A stretch of 10,816 bases of DNA from Burkholderiales bacterium (lineage in GTDB: Bacteria > Pseudomonadota > Gammaproteobacteria > Burkholderiales > Burkholderiaceae_D). The DNA lies in assembly GCA_005800405.1 (NCBI GenBank), contig SYFN01000066.1:1-10816 (forward strand), given 5' to 3'. This document shows positions 1 to 6,236 of the stretch, one piece after another (the first letter of the stretch is position 1; every line of letters begins with the position of its first letter). Position numbers and translations under genes: made by a program. The notes beneath the pieces are model-generated. The model was not told where the DNA came from, searched no databases, and worked only from the letters and a program-made list of their open reading frames with translations.

Positions 1-218
1 CCAAGGTGGACCTGCTCATTGTTGATGAGCTGGGATATGTGCCGTTTACTGCGGTGGGCTCGGAATTGCTGTTTGAAGTGCTGAGCAGGCGCTATGAGCG
101 TGGATCCACCATGCTGACCAGCAACCTGCCGTTTGATGAGAGGACTAGCGTCTTTGGATCGGAGCGCCTGACTGGGGCCTTGCTTGACCGCCTGACCCAC
201 CAAGTTCATGCGCGATGA
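1..218 (+). pseudogene. istB: IS21-family IstB ATPase helper protein, 3' fragment
   Basis: This is the C-terminal part of the ATP-binding helper of IS21-type transposition (DnaA/DnaC-like AAA+ ATPase), which works with the IstA transposase. The Walker B strand is visible as DLLIVDELGY near the left edge. It is followed by the family-typical stretches RRYERGSTMLTSNLPFDE, VFGSERLTGALLDRLTH and VH. The 5' end lies outside the window. The 3' end is also abnormal: IstB normally continues about ten or more residues past the LTHxVH motif and is followed by an IS terminal repeat. Here the frame crosses at about 207-212 into antisense prkA sequence and stops at TGA. The element is therefore a right-truncated remnant that cannot transpose by itself. 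The family call is confident; the exact extent of the missing part is inferred. Confidence 0.88.
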
Positions 219-1128
219 TGGTTTCGTCGAGATAGATCAGTGGAAAGCGTGAGACTTTCACATTTTTTTCCTGAGTCAGCGTTAGTAGTAAATACAAGAA
301 CTCGCGTTTGACCTTCAGAATTTCAATCATCTCCAGCATGCCGCGACTCGCTGCGTACACGGCGCCTGACCATGACCAGGCGCGCGGATCGCCTTCATCA
401 CCGAATTCGGCGACTTTCGACAAATCCGCAGATCCGAACAGATCAGCCAGATCGGCTGTGGTCGGATCATGCGGTGCATACGTACCAATACCGCTGCGAC
501 CGGCTTCTGAGATAAAAATTCTCTCCACTGGCATTTTCAGAAAATTTTCCTGAAATTCCTGGTCCAAGCGCATCCGGCAGTAGGGACAAATCTCACCACT
601 GATGTCGACCCCATAGGTTTCACAGAAACTCGGGCGCAGGATATGGGGTATCAAGTGCAGGGGCGATTCATGAACCGGACATCCCTTGATGCCGTAAAGC
701 GCACCGGCGTTGGTGTAGCTGTATTCTTCGAGGCCACGTTTGAGCAAAATGACGAGCGTCGACTTGCCACCTGATGGCGGTCCAAGCAGCAGGAGCAGGC
801 GACGGCCGACTTCGGAACCGGCGGCAGCTGCCCTGAAATAGTCAACAACACGCTCAATCGATTCATCCAAACCGAAAAGTTCATCGGCGAATAATCCCGT
901 CGACAGCTGCCCATCACATTGGTCATGCCGGGTCCAGCGGATCATGTCCCAGAGATATTGATGCGAGGTCCGCACAATGCCCTGAGGGTCGGTGGGTAAT
1001 ACTTTGTCTAGAAATTCATCCAAAGTACCCAGCCAATGCGCTGCCTTATGCTCCTTTGTGAAAGCGAGCAGGCCGTGCATGAAATTTTCCCGTTCACCTA
1101 CACTCAATTCTTTGTCTAGACCTGTCAT
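145..1128 (-). pseudogene. prkA: PrkA-type AAA+ serine protein kinase, C-terminally truncated
   Basis: PrkA/YeaG-family proteins are cytoplasmic stress- and starvation-associated serine kinases with an AAA+ core, usually about 640 residues or more. The start at 1128 is chosen because GGGAGA precedes it at suitable spacing; an in-frame upstream ATG at 1197 lacks this. Visible features, numbered from 1128, are the Walker A motif GPPSGGKST at residues 116-124, the family stretch SPLHLIPHILRP at about 155-166, a CPYC motif at 181-184, and RGMLEMIEILKV followed by LLTLTQE. Homology ends in LDETIIAH at residue 307, where the family normally continues. The frame then runs through antisense istB for about 20 codons and stops at 145-147. 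About half of the protein, including the kinase C-terminal region, is therefore missing. The N-terminal half has no internal stops, so the truncation may be recent. Loss of function is an inference. Confidence 0.85.
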
Positions 1129-1196
1129 GTCTTTTCTCCCTGTTTCATTGGGCGGTGCCTGACAAGTGGACAATGCAAGGCCTGCAAGGGTTCGCA

Positions 1197-1218
1197 TGTC
1201 ATGTCAAAAAACATGACA
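1197..1218. promoter_or_regulatory. operator-like dyad in the prkA-ndh divergent spacer
   Basis: TGTCATG (1197-1203) and CATGACA (1212-1218) form a perfect 7-bp inverted repeat around an 8-bp A-rich spacer. The site lies about 70 bp upstream of the prkA start and about 95 bp upstream of the ndh start. That is a usual place for a dimeric regulator acting on divergent genes. The sequence does not match a regulator site that I can name with confidence. The dyad is seen directly; its function is inferred. Confidence 0.35.
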
Positions 1219-1236
1219 GAAGCTAGACACTTTTTC

Positions 1237-1265
1237 TTGAAGGTAAAATATCAGCTCGATAAAAA
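1237..1265 (+). promoter_or_regulatory. weak sigma-70-like promoter candidate upstream of ndh
   Basis: TTGAAG (1237-1242) and TAAAAA (1260-1265) are separated by 17 bp. Each matches four of six consensus bases. They lie 48 bp upstream of the first conserved ndh start at 1313 and just downstream of the 1197-1218 dyad. In AT-rich spacer such matches occur by chance, so this is only a candidate. Confidence 0.22.
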
Positions 1266-1312
1266 TGAGCTTGCTCATGGACGCAGTCATGCGAGGTCTT
1301 ACCAGAATACTC

Positions 1313-2453
1313 ATGGAAACTACGACCCATCCCTTGCCAGTACTCCAATCATCCTCTCGTACCCGGCCACATCGCATCGTCGTGGTGGGGGGGTGGTGCA
1401 GGTGGTCTTGAGCTGGTCACTCGTCTGGGCGACCAGCTCGGCAAGCAGGGCCACACTCAGATTGTCCTGGTCGATAGCGCTGCTACGCACCTTTGGAAGC
1501 CTTTGCTGCATGAAGTGGCAGCGGGCAGTATGGATCCTCATACGCACCAGCTCGAGTACATCGCTCAAGCGCGCTGGCATCATTTCGAATTTCAGCAAGG
1601 GGAGATGCTCGACCTCGACCGTGCCGACCGCCAGCTCGTTGTCGGTGCGGTTATGGACGATGAGCGCCATCCCATTCTGCCGGAGAGGCACATACCCTAC
1701 GACACCTTGATTCTGGCGATTGGCAGCGTGACTAACTTTTTTGGCGTGCCGGGCGCGGCTGACCATGCGATGGCCATTGATACCGGAAGCTAGGCAGAGC
1801 ATGTGCGGAAGCGTATTCTCGCGGCCTGCATGCGCGCACAAATGCGACTTAACGAATCAAAAGACGCCTCAGTCAGCAAGGTGAATCTGGTCATTATTGG
1901 TGGTGGCGCAAACGGCGTCGAGCTCGCCGCTGAGCTACGCAACACGGCACACGTACTGGCTGCCTATGGGCTCCATCAGCTTGACCCACGTCGTGATATT
2001 CAGATCACTCTGGTGGAAGCAGGCCCCCGCATCCTGCCACCTTTACCCGAGCGGATTGCCACTGAAACGACGCGTTTGTTACAGGCACTCGATATTCAGG
2101 TGCTCACGGGCGACAAAGTGATCGCGCTGCGTAGTAACGCCGTACTCACCGCCAGCGGTAGGGAGCTGCCCAGTGATCTGACGGTCTGGGCCGGTGGCAT
2201 CAAAGTACCGGCCGTTCTGGGGCGCGTAGGTTTACCTACCAATTCTCTGGGACAAGTGATTGTCTCACCCACCTTGCAATCCATCACGGATCCGGACATC
2301 TTTGCGCTGGGAGACTGTGCCAGCTGCCCTTGGTCAGCCACGGGCAGATCCGTCCCGCCGCGTGCGCAGGCAGCCCACCAGCAAGCATCCTTGCTGGTTA
2401 AAAGTATGCACCGGCGTCTGGCAGGAAAAAATCTGCCCATCTTCACGTACCGT
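1313..2453 (+). pseudogene. ndh: type II NADH dehydrogenase (NAD(P)/FAD-dependent oxidoreductase), broken
   Basis: This is a remnant of a single-subunit respiratory NADH:quinone oxidoreductase of the two-dinucleotide-fold family, which oxidises NADH at the inner membrane. Three lesions are visible. First, the FAD-binding motif VVVGGGAGGLELV is recovered only if one G is removed from the seven-G run at 1387-1393, a +1 frameshift. Second, an in-frame TAG at 1791-1793 interrupts DTGS-stop-AEHVRKR, consistent with CAG to TAG. Third, homology ends after FTYR at 2453, removing the C-terminal part that normally carries the membrane-associating region. The second Rossmann motif VIIGGGANGVELAAEL lies around 1890-1935 and the FAD-contact motif DIFALGDCA around 2297-2323. 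The start at 1313 fits the family N-terminus but has no good ribosome site; in-frame ATGs at 1277 and 1289 are alternatives. Other members of this oxidoreductase family cannot be excluded. Confidence 0.85.
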
Positions 2454-2533
2454 ATTCCGGGAACTATTTGTTGCTGTAATTCACATATCTCCAAAATCTC
2501 GTCCGTGCATCACATTTTTAGAGAGGAGCAGGC

Positions 2534-3001
2534 ATGGCCAGTCATTTGGAGTTCATGCAGATCATGATGGAAGAAATCGGGCCCAGTATGCCCGAGATAG
2601 AAGCTGTCGTTCAGAGTGAAGAAAAAAACTGGGCTATTCAGTTCGATGATCAGTCCATTATCACGCTGGAATGGGCTGAAAAGCCAGAGCGTGTCGTACT
2701 TACCTCCATGCTGGGCGTTCCCTCGGAATCCATGCAGCTGTCTGTGTATGAGACGTTGCTTTGTTATAACTTGCTTTGGAAAGATACGGGCGGCGTCAAC
2801 ATGGCACTTTCAGGTCCTGGAGGTGAGCTTGTTTTGCAATATGAACTTTTTGTATCTGATCTGTCGCTCAACGAGCTGCAAACTGTTTTATCCAATTTTG
2901 TCAGCATCGCACAAGTATGGAGTGTGTATGTGACAGGCGAGAATGATCAGCCGGCAGCCAATCTTCCAGGCCCGATGGATATGCTGCATCTGGGTGCCTG
3001 A
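2534..3001 (+). CDS. CesT-family type III secretion chaperone (copy 1)
   Basis: The product is a 155-residue acidic cytoplasmic protein that looks like a class I T3SS chaperone of the CesT/Tir-chaperone family. Such chaperones act as homodimers, bind the N-terminal region of effectors and deliver them to the secretion ATPase. Visible family features are the N-terminal helix (residues about 4-28), a strand region WAIQFDDQSIITLEW (33-47), the signature YETLLCYNLLWKDTGG (72-87), the strand GPGGELVLQYEL (94-105) and a final helix LNELQTVLSNFVSIAQVW (112-129). The tail is Pro-rich and probably disordered. GAGGAG lies 7 nt upstream of the ATG and is the strongest ribosome site in this cluster. The gene begins about 80 nt after the truncated ndh and is followed by a small Ser/Thr-rich gene and a paralogue of identical gene length. 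Its cognate effector is not adjacent. The family call is from pattern recognition. Confidence 0.8.
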   Translation: MASHLEFMQIMMEEIGPSMPEIEAVVQSEEKNWAIQFDDQSIITLEWAEKPERVVLTSMLGVPSESMQLSVYETLLCYNLLWKDTGGVNMALSGPGGELVLQYELFVSDLSLNELQTVLSNFVSIAQVWSVYVTGENDQPAANLPGPMDMLHLGA

Positions 3002-3035
3002 GCAATCAAATCAAATTCATTCAACAGGGATAGAA

Positions 3036-3275
3036 ATGATGGGACCTAATACGATTGGTGGTATGAGCAGCGCAGTATCTACTGCTGCAACTAGCTTTGC
3101 AGAATCCAAAGAAACGCAATCCGCTGCCAGTACAGGCAGTTTGAAAATTAATTATGGCGATGCTGCCAAAGCTGAACGTCTCACCGCATCACTGATAAAA
3201 ATACAGCAATTGCAAACACAGGCTCAGGCCATTGTGACATCCCGAAATCCGGACTATTCCAGTATCAGCGAATAA
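3036..3275 (+). CDS. small Ser/Thr/Ala-rich protein between two T3SS chaperone genes
   Basis: I do not recognise this 79-residue protein. The start at 3036 (or the adjacent ATG at 3039) is supported by AGGGA about 7 nt upstream; a longer frame opening at 2943 overlaps the preceding gene and looks spurious. Residues 1-36 are rich in Ser, Thr, Ala and Gly with few charges (NTIGGMSSAVSTAATSFAES), resembling the disordered, uncleaved N-terminal signals of T3SS substrates. Residues about 43-68 are likely helical (AKAERLTASLIKIQQLQTQA). No membrane segment or Sec signal is visible. It sits 34 nt after one CesT-like gene and 47 nt before another, so co-transcription is likely. Candidate roles are a small secreted substrate or a structural or regulatory T3SS component. 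The size is compatible with needle or rod subunits, but no such motif is seen. The function is unknown. Confidence 0.68.
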   Translation: MMGPNTIGGMSSAVSTAATSFAESKETQSAASTGSLKINYGDAAKAERLTASLIKIQQLQTQAQAIVTSRNPDYSSISE

Positions 3276-3322
3276 ACGCCGAATCAGTATTCCGTGACCT
3301 TTATTTTTATTTGAGGATATTC

Positions 3323-3790
3323 ATGGCCACCACTATCGAATAAATCCAGCAGTTGATTCAGGAGCTTGGCCCCAATATGCAGGACATTGACGCCATCGTG
3401 CAGACTGAAGAGCCCAGCTGGGCCATACAGTTTTCTGATGAAACGATTGTCATTATCGAAGCGACGGAAGACCCTGCGCGCATGGTGTTTTCCGCAGAAC
3501 TTGACAGTGCCAACGATACCAATCAGCGCGCGATTTATGAAGCACTGCTGTGTTATAACTTGATGTGGCGTGATACTGGCGGCATAAAAATCGGGCTCGG
3601 CGGTCCCCAGGGAGCGCTCATTATCAGCAGCGAGCTTTGCCTGGAAGGCTTGATGCTCAATGACTTGCAGTTCACTCTGAAGAATTTCCTCAAGATCACT
3701 CGATCCTGGCAAGGTTTTGTCAGCCAGGCAGTGCCCACCCCAGCGCCACTCTCAGGATTGGGCGATGACAGTTTTCAGATGCATGCCTGA
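3323..3790 (+). CDS. CesT-family T3SS chaperone (copy 2) with in-frame TAA at codon 7
   Basis: This is a paralogue of the chaperone at 2534-3001. Both genes are exactly 468 nt from ATG to stop and align throughout: ELGPNMQDIDAIVQTEEPSWAIQFSD against EIGPSMPEIEA..., and YEALLCYNLMWRDTGG against YETLLCYNLLWKDTGG. The natural start is ATG 3323, which has GAGG 6-7 nt upstream and encodes MATTIE, like MASHLE in copy 1. Codon 7 (3341-3343) is TAA. Translation could restart at TTG 3353, giving 145 residues, or at ATG 3377, losing helix 1; neither has a clear ribosome site of its own. All later codons are open and the family signature is intact. This could therefore be a young pseudogene or a gene still expressed by reinitiation. 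The role would be effector binding and secretion, as for copy 1. The terminator at 3936-3964 probably ends the cluster. Confidence 0.75.
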
Positions 3791-3832
3791 GTAGGTTTGT
3801 TTGCCAAACTGGATAAGAGGCGTTAATCAAAT

Positions 3833-3890
3833 GCCTATCTTTTGCAAGGCGCCCATCGTTTTGCAAAATGGCGCCGTTTCGCAGATAGGC
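3833..3890. repeat. long imperfect inverted repeat
   Basis: GCCTATCT (3833-3840) is the exact reverse complement of AGATAGGC (3883-3890). Inside, GGCGCC at 3848-3853 pairs with GGCGCC at 3870-3875, with seven mostly unpaired bases on each side between the two stems. The 16-nt loop contains the palindrome TTTTGCAAAA (3859-3868). No T-tract follows, so it is not itself an intrinsic terminator. It lies between the chaperone stop and the terminator. It may be an mRNA 3'-end structure, a dispersed repeat or the scar of a small mobile element. Confidence 0.55.
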
Positions 3891-3935
3891 TGTATCCAAC
3901 CCTAATTTTCTGCTGTACCCCTGTTGCTCCTCTAT

Positions 3936-3964
3936 AAAGCCGGATCAAAAGTCCGGTTTTTTTT
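3936..3964 (+). terminator. rho-independent terminator after the T3SS chaperone cluster
   Basis: AAAGCCGGA (3936-3944) pairs with TCCGGTTTT (3952-3960) across a 7-nt loop. This makes a 9-bp stem with one G-T wobble. The T-tract starts in the stem and runs to 3964, eight Ts in all. It separates the chaperone cluster from the SOS promoter downstream. Confidence 0.85.
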
Positions 3965-3994
3965 GTAATAAGACATTGAAAAATTCATTGCTCC

Positions 3995-4022
3995 TTCACA
4001 CTTCCTGCATGCAATTTATACT
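3995..4022 (+). promoter_or_regulatory. sigma-70-type promoter of imuA-imuB-dnaE2
   Basis: TTCACA (3995-4000) matches five of six bases of the -35 consensus. TATACT (4017-4022) matches five of six of the -10 consensus. The spacing is 16 bp. The -10 element lies inside the LexA operator, so bound repressor would block RNA polymerase. Transcription is predicted to start near 4029, leaving a leader of about 55 nt before imuA. Confidence 0.72.
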
Positions 4023-4042
4023 GTATATTTGTACAGTATAAA
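4015..4042. promoter_or_regulatory. LexA operator (SOS box) controlling the mutasome operon
   Basis: The core CTGTATATTTGTACAG (4021-4036) fits CTGT-N8-ACAG exactly, the LexA site used by many beta- and gamma-proteobacteria. The dyad is unusually long: TTTATACTGTA (4015-4025) and TACAGTATAAA (4032-4042) are perfect 11-bp arms around a 6-bp spacer. It overlaps the predicted -10 element. LexA should repress the operon tightly until RecA-stimulated LexA self-cleavage after DNA damage. Confidence 0.93.
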
Positions 4043-4084
4043 TGTTCACCGAACTTCACCTCAGCTAGTTTTCATAAAAGCAAT

Positions 4085-4837
4085 ATGAGTACATTACCGC
4101 TTTCCGGCTCTGCGGGTGAGATGCCTTCGCTCTCCCTGCCGCACGGCATTGCGCACAATGTCTGGCGTGCCGGGCATATGGCTGTGGCCGGCGTGTCGGT
4201 GACACCCAGCGGGTGGCCAGCACTCGACAAGGAATTACCGAATCAGGGCTGGCCGCACCGTGGATTGACCGAATTGCTGATACGGCAAGCCGGCATCGGC
4301 GAGATGCGATTGCTGCAGCCAGCGCTGCGACGGGTGGTGGGCCGCATTGCTTTGCTTCAACCACCTCACGCACCACAGGTGGCGACCTGGATTGATTGGG
4401 GCCTGGCACCCGAGCGTCTGTTATGGATACGGACCCAGCGTCACGCTGATCTACTGTGGAGTGCCGAGCAAATATTACGTAATGGTAGCTGCGGTGCGCT
4501 ACTGCTTTGGCAAGGAAGTTTACGCAATGAAGCCATACGTCGCCTGCAACTTGCCGCACAGGCATCCAACATAGTGTGTTGGCTGTTGCGACCTTTGTCG
4601 CTGGCGGATGTGCCTTCGCCAGTCTCGTTGCGTCTCGCATTGCAAGCAAGGGGGCAGGGCTTGCAGATCGATGTTCTCAAGCGACGCGGTCCGCCTTGCG
4701 CCACACCCTTGCTATTGCCTTGGTCTTTGCTCTATGGCGATAGGTCATTTTTTACCGATGAAACTCATCATGCGTTGCTGGATCGCCGTTTATCTACCAC
4801 TCCTGCCCCTTCAATCGTTGCGGCCGCGCTGGTCTGA
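4085..4837 (+). CDS. imuA: ImuA, RecA/SulA-like accessory protein of SOS mutagenesis
   Basis: ImuA is the first protein of the ImuA-ImuB-DnaE2 translesion synthesis cassette. It is a RecA-related cytoplasmic protein thought to connect the mutasome with RecA or DNA. The 250-residue length is normal. Family features are TPSGWPALDKELPNQGWPHRGLTELL (residues 40-65, given as the span), followed by QAGIGEMRLLQPAL at 68-81 where RecA has its P-loop; no canonical GKT/S is present. LAPERLLWIRT lies at 108-117, GALLLWQG at 137-144 and IRRLQLAAQAS at 151-161. The ATG at 4085 has only a weak ribosome site; an in-frame ATG at 4121 is an alternative. The gene starts about 55 nt after the predicted transcription start of the LexA-controlled promoter. 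Its end overlaps imuB by 68 nt, which favours translational coupling. It appears intact. Confidence 0.9.
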   Translation: MSTLPLSGSAGEMPSLSLPHGIAHNVWRAGHMAVAGVSVTPSGWPALDKELPNQGWPHRGLTELLIRQAGIGEMRLLQPALRRVVGRIALLQPPHAPQVATWIDWGLAPERLLWIRTQRHADLLWSAEQILRNGSCGALLLWQGSLRNEAIRRLQLAAQASNIVCWLLRPLSLADVPSPVSLRLALQARGQGLQIDVLKRRGPPCATPLLLPWSLLYGDRSFFTDETHHALLDRRLSTTPAPSIVAAALV

Positions 4838-6233
4838 GCCGTTGCCGGTTGCTATCGTCGACCGGGCGCAGGTCGTGGCAGTTTCACGACTTGCAGCGCG
4901 GCACGGCATTCGTGCAGGCATGCGTGCGACCAGTGCGCAGGTATTGGCGCCTGAGCTCGTATTGCAAGCGCGTGATGTGATGCGAGAGAACATTGCACGC
5001 GATGCAGTCGCCCTGGCCCTGCTGCAATACACGCCTGAAGTAACCATCGCCGATGCAGACACTTTGCTGATGGATGTCAGTGCGAGTCTTTCCGCATTTG
5101 GGGGGCGGCGGCATTTATGCCATCGCGTGCGCGGCAGTGTGCAGGCGCTGGGTTTTTCACTGCGTCTTGGTATGGCGCCTGTCGCACAGGCAGCCTGGCT
5201 ATTCGCGCATCGGGGAGGACGCGCGATACGCGTCATCCGTATCGAGAGTATGCGGCGACGTCTGGATACCTTGCCGGTTAGATTGCTTTCCACCGCAGAG
5301 CGATACGAGCCCTGGCTGACGGGCATAGGCTGCAGTACGCTCGCTGATTTGCGTCGTTTACCGCGCGCAGGCTTGAAGCGCCGTACCGATCCTGCCTTGC
5401 AGGATCAACTTGACCGCGCATATGGCGAAGCCCCTGAATTATTTGAATGGATACAGGCGCCGGAGACCTTTGCTGCCTTCCTCGAATTTGCTTATCCGAC
5501 AGAACAGGCAGAGCAGCTGCTGTTGGCTGCCCATCATCTGGTGGTACAAATGACAGGCTGGCTGGTGGCGCGACAACGCGCTGTGTCTGCGCTGGTGCTG
5601 ACACTGGAATATGAGCGCGGGCGCTGTCGACTTGCTTCGACTGACATTGAGATCACGCTCGCAGAACCTGCATGGCAGGAAGCGCATTTACTGCGCCTGA
5701 TGAAAGAAAGACTCAACCATCGATTGCTCGAGGCGCCCGTCACCGTCTTGCGGCTGAAAGCCAGTCAGCTTGCTACATTTGCGCCGCCGACAGCGCAGCT
5801 GTTTCCTGAACCTGGTGGCACACCGGCAGATTACCGCCGGCTGCTCGAGCTGCTCATGGCGCGGCTTGGGCCAGAGGCGATATGCCTGCCTGCACTGGCA
5901 TCAGATCATCGCCCTGAAGTCGCCAATCAATGGCAAATAAGCAGTCACGCACACCAAAATATACTGGCTGATACAAGGGGGCGATTTGCTGAACGTCCCT
6001 TCTGGTTGCTGGAGCAGCCACTGGCGCTGACATTGCGTGGACATCGACCTTTTTATGGTTCCGCACTGCATCTGCTCAGTGGACCTGAACGCATTGAAGC
6101 AGGGTGGTGGGACGGTGATCTAGCGATGCGCGATTACTTTGTCGCACAGGGCGAGGAGGGCGCGTATTACTGGATTTACCGTGAGCGCGATGTCGATCAG
6201 GCACGGTGGTTTTTGCACGGCCTATTTGCATGA
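4770..6233 (+). CDS. imuB: ImuB, catalytically inactive Y-family polymerase homologue
   Basis: ImuB is the hub of the mutasome. It has a Y-family fold, binds the beta clamp and recruits ImuA and DnaE2, but does not itself polymerise. The protein is 487 residues from ATG 4770 (MRCWIAVYLPLLPLQSL); ATG 4758 is four codons upstream in frame. The frame is open far further upstream, but that part lies inside imuA and does not resemble the family. The N-terminal strand lacks the metal-binding Asp of active Y polymerases. The motif that is SxDE in them reads LMDVSAS (residues 100-106), lacking the Glu, as expected for ImuB. The fingers region ARHGIRAGM (43-51) and the helix-hairpin region LTGIGCSTLADLRRLPRAGL are clear. 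QLFPEPGG at 343-350 is in the position of a likely clamp-binding segment. The stop is 3 nt before dnaE2. Confidence 0.9.
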   Translation: MRCWIAVYLPLLPLQSLRPRWSEPLPVAIVDRAQVVAVSRLAARHGIRAGMRATSAQVLAPELVLQARDVMRENIARDAVALALLQYTPEVTIADADTLLMDVSASLSAFGGRRHLCHRVRGSVQALGFSLRLGMAPVAQAAWLFAHRGGRAIRVIRIESMRRRLDTLPVRLLSTAERYEPWLTGIGCSTLADLRRLPRAGLKRRTDPALQDQLDRAYGEAPELFEWIQAPETFAAFLEFAYPTEQAEQLLLAAHHLVVQMTGWLVARQRAVSALVLTLEYERGRCRLASTDIEITLAEPAWQEAHLLRLMKERLNHRLLEAPVTVLRLKASQLATFAPPTAQLFPEPGGTPADYRRLLELLMARLGPEAICLPALASDHRPEVANQWQISSHAHQNILADTRGRFAERPFWLLEQPLALTLRGHRPFYGSALHLLSGPERIEAGWWDGDLAMRDYFVAQGEEGAYYWIYRERDVDQARWFLHGLFA

Positions 6234-6236
6234 GCG

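Noticed and set aside
1201..1710. 169-codon plus-strand frame and a 173-codon minus-strand frame across the 5' half of ndh
   Set aside because: After correcting the G-run at 1387-1393, the true NDH-2 frame is clear. The other frames follow the frameshift or antisense strand and show no family features.
2455..2533. Possible Hrp-type regulatory box (TTCGB-N15-TTCGB) upstream of the first chaperone
   Set aside because: No pair of TTCG half-sites at the right spacing was found here or in 3791-4084 or 9381-9615.
4065..4649. 194-codon minus-strand open frame opposite imuA
   Set aside because: It is antisense to recognisable ImuA and would run out through the SOS promoter leader. Its Arg/Ala-rich composition is typical of an antisense artefact.
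4608..4769. Longer ImuB starting at 4608 (541 residues)
   Set aside because: The extra N-terminus overlaps imuA coding sequence and has no family resemblance. The conserved ImuB beginning is at 4770 (or 4758).
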